This document shows positions 36,871-45,361 of a stretch of 64,000 bases of DNA, in pieces. The stretch covers positions 1-64,000 of the forward strand of contig PNKK01000002.1 in NCBI GenBank assembly GCA_013822395.1, given 5' to 3'. Source of the stretch: Anaerolinea sp. Its GTDB lineage: Bacteria; Chloroflexota; Limnocylindria; Limnocylindrales; CSP1-4. Within the stretch, counting starts at the first letter, position 1; each line of letters starts with the position of its first letter. The translations under genes were made by a program, and so were the position numbers. The notes beneath the pieces are model-generated. The model searched no databases. It had not been told where the DNA came from and was given only the letters and a program-made list of their open reading frames with translations.

Positions 36871-37443
36871 ATGGTCGAGCTCGCCATTCCCGACCCGTCG
36901 GTCGTGCTGCTGGTGGGAGCTGCGGGCGCGGGCAAGTCGACGTTCGCGGCCCGGCACTTCCCGCCGGGCGCAGTGCTGTCCTCCGATGCGCTGCGCGAGG
37001 CGATCGCCGGCGACGCGGCGGATCAGGCGGCCACGCGGCCCGCATTCGTGGCGCTCCATCGGGCGCTCGATCGTCGCCTCGCCTTGGGCCGGCTGGTGGT
37101 CGTGGACGCGACGAACCTCACGGCCACGGCCCGACGGACGATCCGGCGGATCGCCGCACGCCGCGGCATCCCGGTCGTTGCGATCGCGCTCGATCTCCCT
37201 GAGGCGTTCATTCGGGAGCGGAACGCCGCGCGTCTTGGACGGCAGGTTCCCGACGCCGTCGTGACGCGCCACCTCCGGTTGCTTGCCACGGCCATGGCCC
37301 GCGAGGAGCTGGCCGCCGAGGGGTACGTTCGGCTGGTCCACCTGCGGGATCCGGACGATCTCGATCGCCTGACGGTTCGCCTCGTCCCGTCGCCCAACGT
37401 GGCGACGGTCGACGGCCCCGGTCCGGCCGGGGACGGACCCTAG
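36871..37443 (+). CDS. small P-loop kinase, polynucleotide kinase/zeta-like (AAA_33)
   Basis: 190 residues. Walker A is VGAAGAGKSTFAARHF (15-30), with SSDALREAI after strand 2 as in T4 polynucleotide kinase-like and gluconate/zeta-type kinases. VVVDATNLTATARR is the Walker B-like DATN motif, followed by the basic lid RRTIRRIAARRGIP and FIRERNAARLGRQVP. This pattern matches the 5'-hydroxyl polynucleotide kinase domain of bacterial Pnkp, but no phosphatase or ligase domain is attached, so the substrate may be a nucleotide, RNA end or small metabolite. An IS630 element is inserted at the stop codon, which is preserved. Confidence 0.78.
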   Translation: MVELAIPDPSVVLLVGAAGAGKSTFAARHFPPGAVLSSDALREAIAGDAADQAATRPAFVALHRALDRRLALGRLVVVDATNLTATARRTIRRIAARRGIPVVAIALDLPEAFIRERNAARLGRQVPDAVVTRHLRLLATAMAREELAAEGYVRLVHLRDPDDLDRLTVRLVPSPNVATVDGPGPAGDGP

Positions 37444-37472
37444 TACACCGATTTGCAAGTTGCATCACGTAA
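37443..37472 (+). repeat. IS630 left terminal inverted repeat
   Basis: Pairs with the right end at 38649-38678: GTAC, CGATT, CAA, TT and CATCACGTA blocks match in order, with scattered mismatches over about 30 bp. Confidence 0.85.
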
Positions 37473-37508
37473 GAGTCGCAGCTACGCTCTTCCCGAAAGG
37501 AGGGCGTC

Positions 37509-37817
37509 GTGTCGAGACGAAGTCCGTACCCGATCGAACTGCCGGCGTCCGAACGTGAGTGCCTCGAGCGCCGGGTCCGCCGCCAGACGGCGACGAAGCG
37601 GGAGGTCTTCCGGGCCCGGGTCGTGCTCCTGGCGGGGACGGGGCTGCGCAACGACGAGATCGCGGCGCGCCTTGGCACGGCCCGCGAGACCGTGAGTCGC
37701 TGGCGCAAGCGCTACTTTGAGGAGGGCGACGCGGGGTTGCTCGATCGTCCCCGGAGCGGCCGGCCGCGCTCCTTTTCCCCCTCGGGTGGTCGTCGAGATC
37801 AAGGCCCTCGCCTGTGA
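37509..37817 (+). CDS. IS630 transposase, N-terminal frame (orfA)
   Basis: 102 residues, the DNA-binding part. A helix-turn-helix LRNDEIAARLGTARETVSRW is followed by RKRYFEEGDAGLLDRPRSGRP, the standard N-terminal module of IS630 transposases that contacts the inverted repeats. GTG 37509 has AAGGAGG about 7 nt upstream. After the sequence CTCCTTTTCCCCCTC (about 37770-37784) the frame runs on into nonsense and stops, while the DDE domain continues in the +1 register. The TTTTCCCCC run is a plausible slippage site, so the two frames may be joined by frameshifting. Confidence 0.85.
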   Translation: MSRRSPYPIELPASERECLERRVRRQTATKREVFRARVVLLAGTGLRNDEIAARLGTARETVSRWRKRYFEEGDAGLLDRPRSGRPRSFSPSGGRRDQGPRL

Positions 37818-38646
37818 GCGTCCGAGGGATCGAGGTCTGCCCCTGGCCCGCCTCTCGATCGCCGACATCGCCCGGGAGGCGGTCGAGCGCGAGATCGTCG
37901 AGACGATCAGCCTGACGACCGTCTGGCGCTGGCTGCGTGAGGACGCCCTGCGGCCCTGGACGTACCGCAGCTGGCTCTTCCCGCGCGATCCCGACTTCGA
38001 GCCCAAGGCGGGGCGCATCCTCGACCTCTACGCCGGGCGCTTCGAGGGCGAGCCACTGCGGCCCGACGAGCACGTCGTCTGCGCCGACGAGAAGACGGCC
38101 ATCGGGGCCCGGGCGCGGATCCATCCCGGCAGCCCGCCCGCGCCCGGGCGAGCGGGCCGGATCGAGCACGAGTACGTGCACCGGGGAACCCTCGCCTATC
38201 TCGCCGCCTGGGACGTCCACCGGGCCCGGGTCTTCGATCGCTGCGAGCCGACGACCGGGATCGAGCCGTTCGGGCGGCTCGTCGAGGGGGTCATGCGCTC
38301 TGAGCCCTATGCGAGCGCCCACCGGGTCTTCTGGGTCGTCGACAACGGTCCCTCCCATCGTGGCCCACAGACCGAGGCCCGCCTGCGTGAGCGCTGGCCC
38401 CAGATCCGGGTCGTCCACACGCCCGTCCATGCGAGTTGGCTCAACCAGGTCGAGCTCTACTTCAGCGTCGTCGGGCGCAAGGTCCTCGAGCCCGACGACT
38501 TCGCCTCGCTCGATGCGCTCGCCGCCACGCTCCTCGCCTTCGGCCGGCGCTACAGCGGGATCGCCACCCCGTTCGAGTGGCGCTTCACCCGGCTCGACCT
38601 GCACCGTGTCCTGGCTGCCCTTTCGGCTCAGGCCCGAGCGGCATGA
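37771..38646 (+). CDS. IS630 transposase, catalytic DDE frame (orfB)
   Basis: The catalytic part of the transposase, continuing from orfA in the +1 register. Recognisable sequence begins around RAPFPPRVVVEIKALA. The DDE triad is visible: Asp in VVCADEKTAIGAR, Asp in FWVVDNGPSHRG, and Glu in NQVELYFSVVGRKVL. HTPVHASWLNQVELYFS is the usual IS630 signature. Its own frame is open back to 37717, but no good start codon with a ribosome site is seen, so it is probably expressed as an orfA-orfB fusion by frameshifting, or the element is inactivated by a one-base indel. Confidence 0.88.
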   Translation, partial: PFPPRVVVEIKALACERPRDRGLPLARLSIADIAREAVEREIVETISLTTVWRWLREDALRPWTYRSWLFPRDPDFEPKAGRILDLYAGRFEGEPLRPDEHVVCADEKTAIGARARIHPGSPPAPGRAGRIEHEYVHRGTLAYLAAWDVHRARVFDRCEPTTGIEPFGRLVEGVMRSEPYASAHRVFWVVDNGPSHRGPQTEARLRERWPQIRVVHTPVHASWLNQVELYFSVVGRKVLEPDDFASLDALAATLLAFGRRYSGIATPFEWRFTRLDLHRVLAALSAQARAA

Positions 38647-38648
38647 CC

Positions 38649-38678
38649 ATACGTGATGGAAGTTGAGAATCGTCGTAC
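38649..38678 (-). repeat. IS630 right terminal inverted repeat
   Basis: Inverted partner of 37443-37472. TACGTGATGG and AATCG are the clearest shared blocks, ending GTAC before the TA at 38679-38680. The following 38681-38894 hold no gene that I can see. Confidence 0.85.
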
Positions 38679-38894
38679 TAGTCAAATGTGAGACGCACAC
38701 CTCACGGTTTCCATGGCGGGACGGCCTCAGCAGGCGGCAGGCTCGGGCCTGACCGCGCCGGTGTGTCTTGAGTTCACCGTCAGCCGACGGGTCGCCGCCT
38801 GCGCGCCGTCGGAGCGAGCCGCAGAACCGCTCGAGCCGTCCGGCACGTTGGGTCGTCGAACAGCGCCCGTGGCGATTGGAAGCACCCACGGCCG

Positions 38895-40385
38895 TCATGC
38901 CTCCGCCGCGGTGAGTCCGATGCGCACATGCTTGAGCTCGAGGCAGTGCGCGAGCCCCTCGGGGCCGAGTTCACGGCCGAAGCCCGACTGCTTCCACCCG
39001 CCGAACGGAGCGCTCAGCTCGGTGACGTCGTTGACGTTCACGCCGACGCCGCCGGCCTCCAATCGCTCGGCGACGTAGAGGCAGCGTTCCAGGTCACGCC
39101 CGAAGACGTAGGCGGCCAGGCCGTAGGGCGAGTCGTTGGCCATGACGATCGCCTCGTCGAGGCTAGCGTAGCGGCGGATAGCGGCGACGGGGCCGAATGT
39201 CTCTTCGCGCATCACCAACGACTCGGTGTCGACATCGGTAAGGACCGTGGGCAGGTAGAACGTGCCGCGGGCGAAGGCCTCGCCTTGGGGCGCCCTGCCG
39301 CCGACGACGAGCCGCGCGCCGCGCCGGACCGCGTCAGCGACGTGCGCGACGGCGCGCTGCCGCGTCTCCTCGTTCAGCAGCGGCCCGTACTCGACGCCTT
39401 CGTCGAGTCCGTGGCCCAGCCGCACCGAGGCGGCCTGTTCGGCGAAGGCCTCGGTGAAGGCGTCGCCGACCGAGTTGGCCACGAAGATCCGGTTCACCGC
39501 GATACAGATCTGGCCCATGTTCGAGTACGAGCGCCGGACAGCGGCGGGCACGACCATCGCGAGATCGACATCATCGAGCACGATCAGTGGCGTCTGGCCA
39601 CCCAGCTCCAGGGTGAGCCGCTTGATCCCGTTGGCGGCGAGGTGCATGACGTGGCGGCCGGTCTGCGTCGAGGCGGTGATGGTGATGAGCCGGCTGATCG
39701 GGTTCCGGACCAGCTCGTCCCCCACCTCGCCGCCGCGGCCGATCACCAGGTTGAGTGCTCCGCCCGGCAGCCCGGCCTCCTCGAAGCAGCCCACCACCAT
39801 GGCCGTCGACAGCGGCGTCTCGGTCGCGGGCTTGGCCACCACGGTGCAGCCGGCGGCGAGAGCGGGTCCGATCTTCCAGCTCAGTAGGTCGATCGGGTAG
39901 TTCCAGGGCATGATCGCCACCACAACGCCGATCGGCTGGTGCAGGACCAGGCTGCGAATCCGGGAATCGCGGGCCGGTCGCCACTCGCCGGAGATGCGTT
40001 GCCCCTCCTCGGCGTAGTAGTCGAAGACGTCGCAGGCGAAGGCGATCTCCTTGCGCGCGTCGGTGAGCGGCTTGCCCTGCTCAAGCGTCAGAACCCGGGC
40101 GATCTCGTCGATTCGCCCGCGCACCAAGCTTGCCGCAGCGCGCAGGATCGCGGCGCGCTCCAGAGCCGGGGTCCGCGACCAGCCCCCGAAGGCGGCCTGA
40201 GCCGCCGCCAGTGCGGTGCGCGCGTCCTCCACCCCGCCTAGGGCGGCGCGACCGACCAGGTCGCCGGTCGCCGGGTCACGGATCTCGACCGTCCTCCCAT
40301 CGGCGGCCGACACCCAACGGCCGCCGATGAACAGGTCGGCATGCAGCGATCCATCCGCCCGGGTGCCGGCAACAGGCGCGCTCAC
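38895..40385 (-). CDS. NAD(P)-dependent aldehyde dehydrogenase
   Basis: 496 residues, full-length ALDH fold. MPWNYPIDLLSWKIGPALAAG is the cofactor site. LELGGQTPLIV holds the general-base Glu, and GQICIAVNRI the catalytic Cys. REETFGPVAAI and LSAPFGGWKQSGFGRELG end the enzyme. It is closest in style to succinate-semialdehyde and glycolaldehyde dehydrogenases. GTG 40385 overlaps the SIS gene stop (GTGA). As the last gene of the GntR-controlled operon it probably oxidises an aldehyde from the sugar part of the imported compound. That substrate is inferred from context only. Confidence 0.9.
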   Translation of the reverse strand: MSAPVAGTRADGSLHADLFIGGRWVSAADGRTVEIRDPATGDLVGRAALGGVEDARTALAAAQAAFGGWSRTPALERAAILRAAASLVRGRIDEIARVLTLEQGKPLTDARKEIAFACDVFDYYAEEGQRISGEWRPARDSRIRSLVLHQPIGVVVAIMPWNYPIDLLSWKIGPALAAGCTVVAKPATETPLSTAMVVGCFEEAGLPGGALNLVIGRGGEVGDELVRNPISRLITITASTQTGRHVMHLAANGIKRLTLELGGQTPLIVLDDVDLAMVVPAAVRRSYSNMGQICIAVNRIFVANSVGDAFTEAFAEQAASVRLGHGLDEGVEYGPLLNEETRQRAVAHVADAVRRGARLVVGGRAPQGEAFARGTFYLPTVLTDVDTESLVMREETFGPVAAIRRYASLDEAIVMANDSPYGLAAYVFGRDLERCLYVAERLEAGGVGVNVNDVTELSAPFGGWKQSGFGRELGPEGLAHCLELKHVRIGLTAAEA

Positions 40386-41143
40386 CGCGACGCGACCCTC
40401 CGCCACAGCGCCTCGTAGCCGGCGTTGTTCTGCTCGCGCGCCGATCCCTCGCGCGGCAGGTTGAGGTTCACCTCGACGTGCGGCTCTGAGCCGCGCTCGA
40501 CCATCACCGCCGCCGTCTCGGCGATGAGCGCATTGACGATCGCCGTCACCAGCACGGTCGACACCGCGGCCACCGGATCGTCGAAGCCGGGCACCTCGAC
40601 GCAGGCATCGCCCAGCGGCGCACCGGTGTCGATCACCACGTCGGCGACCTCGTACAGTCGCTTGCCCGACGAGTGCCGCGGCTTCACCGCCGAGGAATGG
40701 GGGCGCGAGGTGATGCCCACCACGGTCAGGCCCTGCGCCTTCACGGTGAGCGCCATGTCGAGGATGACGGCGTTGATGCCGGAGTGGCTGAACAGGATCA
40801 GGGTGTCGGCCGGATCGAGCCGATGCGCCTCGAGGATCGCCTTGCCGTAGCCCTCCTGCCGATGGAGGAAGCGGTACTGCGGCACGCCCATGTCGCCCCA
40901 CACGTGGTGGAGCAGGGTCAGCGGCAACTCGACGATCGGGTGGAAGCCGACGATGCTGCCGCTGCGCGGGAAGGCCTCGAGGGCCGGGATGGCCCCGTGC
41001 CCGGTGCCGAACAGATGGACCAGCTTGCCGTCGCCGATGCTGGACGCACACGCCTCGGCGGCGCGGCGGATGGCGCCAGATTGGGTTTCGGCCAGCTGGT
41101 CGAGCAGGCCACGAACCCGGTCGAAGTAGCGAGTAGCGCTCAT
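40382..41143 (-). CDS. SIS-domain sugar isomerase-like protein (UPF0309 type)
   Basis: 253 residues. The SIS (sugar isomerase) fold shows LVHLFGTGHGAIPALEAFPR, then LILFSHSGINAVILDMAL and LTVVGITSRPHSSAVKPRHSSG, the Ser/Thr-rich phosphosugar loops. The UPF0309 family has the same length and an N-terminal helical part. In the operon it lies between nucleoside phosphorylase and aldehyde dehydrogenase, downstream of a PfkB kinase, so it may isomerise or bind the sugar phosphate released from a nucleoside. ATG 41143 overlaps the phosphorylase stop by 4 nt. Confidence 0.85.
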   Translation of the reverse strand: MSATRYFDRVRGLLDQLAETQSGAIRRAAEACASSIGDGKLVHLFGTGHGAIPALEAFPRSGSIVGFHPIVELPLTLLHHVWGDMGVPQYRFLHRQEGYGKAILEAHRLDPADTLILFSHSGINAVILDMALTVKAQGLTVVGITSRPHSSAVKPRHSSGKRLYEVADVVIDTGAPLGDACVEVPGFDDPVAAVSTVLVTAIVNALIAETAAVMVERGSEPHVEVNLNLPREGSAREQNNAGYEALWRRVASR

Positions 41144-41889
41144 GGTTCCTCCGGTTCACATTGGCTGATGATCTCGAGCGCCGTCTCGACGAGCCGTCGC
41201 TCGCCATCGACACGCTCCACCGATTCGAGCCGCGCGTGGCTCGATCCGTCGACGCTGGCCAGACACAGGGATGCGGCGCGCACGCCGAGGAGTGGCGCCA
41301 CCGCGAGCAGCGCCGAGGTCTCCATGTCCACGGCGATCGCGTCGCGCGCGCGCAGGCCGCTCGTCAGCGCCTCCACCTGCGCGCGACGCTCCTCGCGCAG
41401 GGCGAAGAGCTGACTGTAGAAGCCATCGTAGCTGGCCACGATGCCGCGCCGGTAGCTCACTCCGCTCCGGCTCAGAACCTGCGCGGCGCAGGCCAGCAGC
41501 GCGGGATCCGCCAACGCGGGACCGTCCGGCGGGAGGTAGGTTGCCGAGGTCGCCTCTCCGCGCAGCGCGGCGTCGGCCAGGACCAGCGTGCCGAGCTCGA
41601 TGCCGCCGAGGCTCATCACCGTCCCGGCGCGTAGCACAGTTCGCACCCCCAGCCAGGCGAGCTCCTCGAGGACGACCACCGCGATCGGGGCCCCCATGCC
41701 AAACGAGCAGACCGTCACCCGTCGGCCGTGGTGGGTGCCGGTCACGGTGCGCAGCGCACGCTCGCCGCCGTTGACTGCGACATCGGCCAGGCGCTCGGCG
41801 AACAACTCGACGCGGCCCGGATCGCCGACCAGGATCGCGCGGTCGGCCACGAAATCGGCGTCGACGCCGAGATACCAGGTGCTCTTCAT
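41140..41889 (-). CDS. nucleoside phosphorylase, PNP_UDP_1 family (uridine phosphorylase-like)
   Basis: Phosphorolysis of a nucleoside to base and ribose-1-phosphate. 249 residues, the hexameric (PNP-I/UP) type. ILVGDPGRVELFAERL has the phosphate-binding Gly-Asp-x-x-Arg. SFGMGAPIAVVVLEEL and VLRAGTVMSLGGIELGTLVLADAALRGEAT follow, and AVDMETSALLAVAPLLGVRAASL has the ribose-binding Met-Glu pair. The base-specificity residues do not clearly fit adenosine, inosine or uridine enzymes, so the base is open. Four-nt overlaps on both sides show tight coupling with the PfkB kinase and the SIS protein. Confidence 0.9.
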   Translation of the reverse strand: MKSTWYLGVDADFVADRAILVGDPGRVELFAERLADVAVNGGERALRTVTGTHHGRRVTVCSFGMGAPIAVVVLEELAWLGVRTVLRAGTVMSLGGIELGTLVLADAALRGEATSATYLPPDGPALADPALLACAAQVLSRSGVSYRRGIVASYDGFYSQLFALREERRAQVEALTSGLRARDAIAVDMETSALLAVAPLLGVRAASLCLASVDGSSHARLESVERVDGERRLVETALEIISQCEPEEP

Positions 41890-42785
41890 GCGGCACCTCC
41901 CCCGGCCGCGGTCGGTCGCGACCGCAGCAGCTCGGCGGCGAGTGCCGCCGCCTGCCGCCCGGCGTCGCGCAGGGAGGCGCCGCGGATTAGGGCGGCCAGG
42001 AAGCCGGCGAAGAAGGCATCCCCGGCACCGGTCGGATCGCTAGCCTCGATCGGTTCGACCGTCTCGGTGAGCTGCTCGTCGCGACTCACCAGCCGGTAGC
42101 CGCGGCGTCCCATGGTGAGCGCCACGCAACCCGCTCCCACATCGACCAGCGCCTCGCTGGAGGCGGCGAACCCGTTCCCAACCTGGCGCGCCACAAAGGC
42201 AAGTTCCGCCTCGTTGAGGCACACGACCTCGGACCGGATGAGGCGTCGCACAAGCTCGGGCGGGAAGGCGGCGCGGTCGGCCTTCACGTTCCAAGCCAGG
42301 CGGGTATCGGGCGCTGCCGCGTCGAGGAGCGATTGGGTCACCGACGCCGGGCCGACGGTGATCGCCAGCCAGCCCACCTCCGCCAGCTGCGCGCGCAGGG
42401 CTTGGCTCAGGCGCTGCTCGGCCGAGCGCGACGGGTGGAAGTAGCAGGCGGCCGCCCCGTCGGGGTCGTAGATCAGCAGGCTTCGCGGGGAGCGGCCGTG
42501 CCCCACCTCGACGCCGGTCAGGTCGACCCCCGCGGCGCGCAGGTGATCGAAGTACGCGCGGCCGTCGGGGTCGTCGCCGAGCCAGGTGACCAGGCCCGAT
42601 CGCAGGCCGAGCCGCGCGAGGGCCAGCGCCGCGTTCGGGCCGCAGCCACCGCGGCCCGCGGTGGGATGGACCGGACCGCGCAAGATCGCCGTCTCTCCCC
42701 CGCCGGCGTGGTGGCTGGCCCTGAACGCCTCGTCGAGGCTGGCGTAGCCGCTGACCACGGCGTCGAGCCGACCCGGCGCCCTCAT
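41886..42785 (-). CDS. PfkB-family sugar/nucleoside kinase
   Basis: 299 residues. GRGGCGPNAALALARLGLRSGLVTWLGDDPDG is the N-terminal PfkB motif. VCLNEAEL lies mid-protein, and ASDPTGAGDAFFAGFLAAL carries the catalytic Asp and anion hole. Next to a nucleoside phosphorylase it could act on the nucleoside, on ribose, or on ribose-1-phosphate, as the archaeal ADP-dependent ribose-1-phosphate kinase of the same superfamily does. The choice is open. ATG 42785 overlaps the isochorismatase-like gene by 4 nt. Confidence 0.9.
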   Translation of the reverse strand: MRAPGRLDAVVSGYASLDEAFRASHHAGGGETAILRGPVHPTAGRGGCGPNAALALARLGLRSGLVTWLGDDPDGRAYFDHLRAAGVDLTGVEVGHGRSPRSLLIYDPDGAAACYFHPSRSAEQRLSQALRAQLAEVGWLAITVGPASVTQSLLDAAAPDTRLAWNVKADRAAFPPELVRRLIRSEVVCLNEAELAFVARQVGNGFAASSEALVDVGAGCVALTMGRRGYRLVSRDEQLTETVEPIEASDPTGAGDAFFAGFLAALIRGASLRDAGRQAAALAAELLRSRPTAAGGGAA

Positions 42786-43366
42786 CCCGCCACCTCCAGG
42801 CGACGGACCGCCTCGTCGAGATCCACGACCTCGCCGAAGTAGTGGACCACGTCCTCGAGCACGGCCTCGTGGAGGTGCGGACGGTTCGAGTTCGAAGCCC
42901 CGCGGACGACCACTGGACGGAAGCCATGGGCGAAGGCGTCCTGCACGGTGGCGCGGATGCAGACGTTTGTCTTCACTCCCACCACCAGTACCTCCTCGAC
43001 CCCCTGCTCGGCCAGTAGCAGGGCGAGGTCGGTGGCGAAGAACGCGCTGTAGCGGCGCTTGCGAACCTCGACCTCGACGCCCGCCGGCTCGAGGCCGGGG
43101 AAGAACGCGGCGTCGAACTCGCCGGCTAGACAGTGCCGCGGCAGCTTCTTCTCCTCGTGGTCTGCCAGCCCGGGGTGATGCGCCTCGCGGGCGTGGACCA
43201 CGAGGCGTCCGGCGCGGCGAGCGGTCTCGAGCAGCCCGCGTAGCGCGGGCAGCACCTCGCCCGCGGCCGGGTAGTGAAACGCCCCGCGCTCATCGAAGAA
43301 GGCGTTGATCACGTCGACGAGCAGGAGCGCGCGACGCGGCGACGAACCGGGCTGGATCAGTGACAT
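42782..43366 (-). CDS. isochorismatase-family cysteine hydrolase
   Basis: 194 residues. The triad is visible: Asp18 in LLLVDVINAFF, a Lys near 103-105 in VEVRKRRYSAFF, and Cys136 in VVGVKTNVCIRAT, with the cis-peptide before the Cys region. The family includes nicotinamidase, ureidoacrylate and N-carbamoyl amidases. The nicotinamidase metal motif (Asp-x-His...His) is not obvious, so hydrolysis of an amide or carbamoyl group on the released base is more likely than classical PncA activity. ATG 43366 has GAGGTG 7 nt upstream. An earlier in-frame start is less likely. Confidence 0.88.
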   Translation of the reverse strand: MSLIQPGSSPRRALLLVDVINAFFDERGAFHYPAAGEVLPALRGLLETARRAGRLVVHAREAHHPGLADHEEKKLPRHCLAGEFDAAFFPGLEPAGVEVEVRKRRYSAFFATDLALLLAEQGVEEVLVVGVKTNVCIRATVQDAFAHGFRPVVVRGASNSNRPHLHEAVLEDVVHYFGEVVDLDEAVRRLEVAG

Positions 43367-43376
43367 CAGCGGCACC

Positions 43377-44285
43377 TCAGGCAACGGCGACCCCGCCCTC
43401 ACGCCGGGCGCGGGTGATGGCGACGACGGTGAGCGTAACGACCACGACTAGGTACGGCAGCAGCTGGACGAGCTGAACCGGGATGCCCTGACCCTGCAGC
43501 CGCACCTGTGCGGCGTCGAAGAATCCGAACAACAGCGCGGCGGCGGCGGTCGGCCAGGGCCGCGCTGCCCCGAAGTAGAAGGCGGCCAGGGCGATGAAGC
43601 CACGGCCGGCGATCATGCCCACCCCGAAGAGGCCCACGATCCCGATCGATAGCTGGGCCCCACCGATGCCGGCCAGGGCGCCAGCGAGCACGGTCGAGAG
43701 ATCGCGCCAGCGGTGCGCGGAGATCCCCGCCGCACGGGCGGCCTCGAGATCCGAGCCCGCGGCGCGCAGCCGCAGCCCCGGGGTGGTGCGGTACAGGAAA
43801 GCCGCGATCAGCGGCACCAGCAGCCAGGCCAGATACGTCACCGGGTCCTTGCCGGACAGGATCGGGCCGATCCATGGGATGTCGTGAACGAACGGGATGT
43901 CGATGCGCGGCAGGCGCTGCAGCCCGGCGGGGCGGAAGGTGCCGTACACACCCAGCGCCACCGGCAGCAGGTACCCGATCAAGCCGGCGACGAGCACGTT
44001 CAGCCCGAGTCCGGCGATGATTTCGTTGGCGCCAAGGCGGGTGATGACCAGCGAGAAGGGCAGGGCGATGACCGTGCCGGCCAGCGCCGCAGCGAGCACG
44101 CCGAGGAACGGGTTGCCGGTCTGCCAGGTCACCAGCACGGCGGCCAGGGCGCCGGCGAGCATGTTGGCCTCGAGGCCGATGTTCACGATCCCGCCCTGCC
44201 GGTTGATGAGCCCGCCCATTGCCGCCAGCAGCAGCGGGGTGCTCACCAGCGCGGTGGCGACGAGGGTGTTGTGGAGCACCTCCAT
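43377..44285 (-). CDS. BMP-type (nucleoside) ABC transporter permease
   Basis: 302 residues, eight to ten helices. ALAAMGGLINRQGGIVNIGLE-like start (seen as LLAAMGGLINRQGGIVNIGL), ANEIIAGLGLNVLVAGL, LRLRAAGSDLEAARAAGIS (EAA-like loop contacting the ATPase) and GMIAGRGFIALAAFYFGAARP are hallmarks of NupQ/YufQ-type permeases that work with BMP lipoproteins. Its start abuts the other permease's stop (one shared base at 44285). The substrate is most likely a nucleoside. Confidence 0.93.
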   Translation of the reverse strand: MEVLHNTLVATALVSTPLLLAAMGGLINRQGGIVNIGLEANMLAGALAAVLVTWQTGNPFLGVLAAALAGTVIALPFSLVITRLGANEIIAGLGLNVLVAGLIGYLLPVALGVYGTFRPAGLQRLPRIDIPFVHDIPWIGPILSGKDPVTYLAWLLVPLIAAFLYRTTPGLRLRAAGSDLEAARAAGISAHRWRDLSTVLAGALAGIGGAQLSIGIVGLFGVGMIAGRGFIALAAFYFGAARPWPTAAAALLFGFFDAAQVRLQGQGIPVQLVQLLPYLVVVVTLTVVAITRARREGGVAVA

Positions 44286-45361
44286 CAGCCTGCCTCCCGC
44301 AGCCGCCGGGGCCGCAGCCGCGCAACGTCGAGAACGGCGAAGATCATCACCGTCCCGGACAGGACATTGACCAGGTCGAGCGGGATGTCGGTGAACAGCT
44401 GCATCATCGCCGAGCCGTTGCTCAGCGCGCCGAAGAAGAGTGCGGCCAGCACGCAGCCGAGCGCGGTGTTGCGACCCAGTAGCGCCGCGGCGATCCCCGT
44501 GAAGCCGTAGCCAGGGGAGAAGCGGTCGATGAAGCGGCCGTTCACGCCGAGCACCTGCACCGCCCCGGCGATGCCGGCGATGAGCCCCGAGATGAGCATG
44601 GCGACGACGATCACCCGAAAGATGCTGATCCCGCTGGCCGCGGCGAAGCGCGGGCTGGTGCCGCTGACGCGCAGCTCGTAGCCGAGCGCGGTGAAACCGA
44701 ACACCACACCGAACCCGAGCGCCATACCGAGGGCGAGGACGAAGCCGATCGAGACCTGACTCGGCGGGATGAGTGAGCCGAGGCGTGCTGCCGGGTCGAC
44801 GAGGGGGCTCATCGAGTTCGCGGTGCCGACCGCCAGGAACGGCCCGTTGACGAGGTACGAGGTGAGATTGATGGCGACGAAGTTAAGCATCAGCGTGGTG
44901 ACCACCTCGTCGACCCGCCAGCGCGCCCGCAGGAGGCCGGGCAGGAACGACCACGCCGCTCCCGCGAGCCCGGCCGTGCCGAACGCGCCGAGGAGGAGGA
45001 GCGGCCCCGGAGCGCCGACGAACGTGAACCCCACCCATGCGGCGGCGAACGCGCCCAGATAGAGACTGCCCTCGACGCCCACGTTGAACACCCCGGCCCG
45101 GAAGGCGAGGGCGGTGGCCAGCCCGGTGAAGAGAACCGGCGTCGTCTGGGCCAGGGTGTTGCCGATTGCGATGTGGCCGCCGAACGCCTGTTCCACGAGC
45201 AGCGCGTAGGTCACGAGCGGGTCGCGACCGCTGAGCAGCAGAACCAGCGCGCCGGCAAGGAGTGCCGCCCCGAACGGGACAAGGGTCCACAGCGTCCGTT
45301 CGAGATGGCCACCGACGACGCGCGGCCGTGCGACCCGCTCGGCGCTGGCATGCACGCTCAC
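44285..45361 (-). CDS. BMP-type (nucleoside) ABC transporter permease
   Basis: 358 residues. GNTLAQTTPVLFTGLATALAF, the loop RAGVFNVGVEGSLYLGAF, RWRVDEVVTTLMLNFVAINL, and LRVSGTSPRFAAASGISIFRV with the ATPase-contact loop are typical of NupP/YufP permeases. Helices number about ten. It starts at GTG overlapping the ATPase stop (GTGA at 45358-45361). Forms a heterodimeric channel with the following permease. Confidence 0.93.
   Translation of the reverse strand: MSVHASAERVARPRVVGGHLERTLWTLVPFGAALLAGALVLLLSGRDPLVTYALLVEQAFGGHIAIGNTLAQTTPVLFTGLATALAFRAGVFNVGVEGSLYLGAFAAAWVGFTFVGAPGPLLLLGAFGTAGLAGAAWSFLPGLLRARWRVDEVVTTLMLNFVAINLTSYLVNGPFLAVGTANSMSPLVDPAARLGSLIPPSQVSIGFVLALGMALGFGVVFGFTALGYELRVSGTSPRFAAASGISIFRVIVVAMLISGLIAGIAGAVQVLGVNGRFIDRFSPGYGFTGIAAALLGRNTALGCVLAALFFGALSNGSAMMQLFTDIPLDLVNVLSGTVMIFAVLDVARLRPRRLREAG

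Larger units (their letters stand above)
37443..38678 (+). mobile_element. IS630-family insertion sequence
   Basis: 1236 bp flanked by the TA dinucleotides at 37441-37442 and 38679-38680, the target duplication typical of IS630/Tc1-mariner elements. The ends are inverted repeats (left from 37443: GTACACCGATTTGCAAGTTG; right, complement from 38678: GTACGACGATTCTCAACTTC). Both then share CATCACGTA. It contains a two-frame transposase (37509-38646). The insertion point is the TAG stop codon of the P-loop kinase, which the left end regenerates. Confidence 0.92.
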
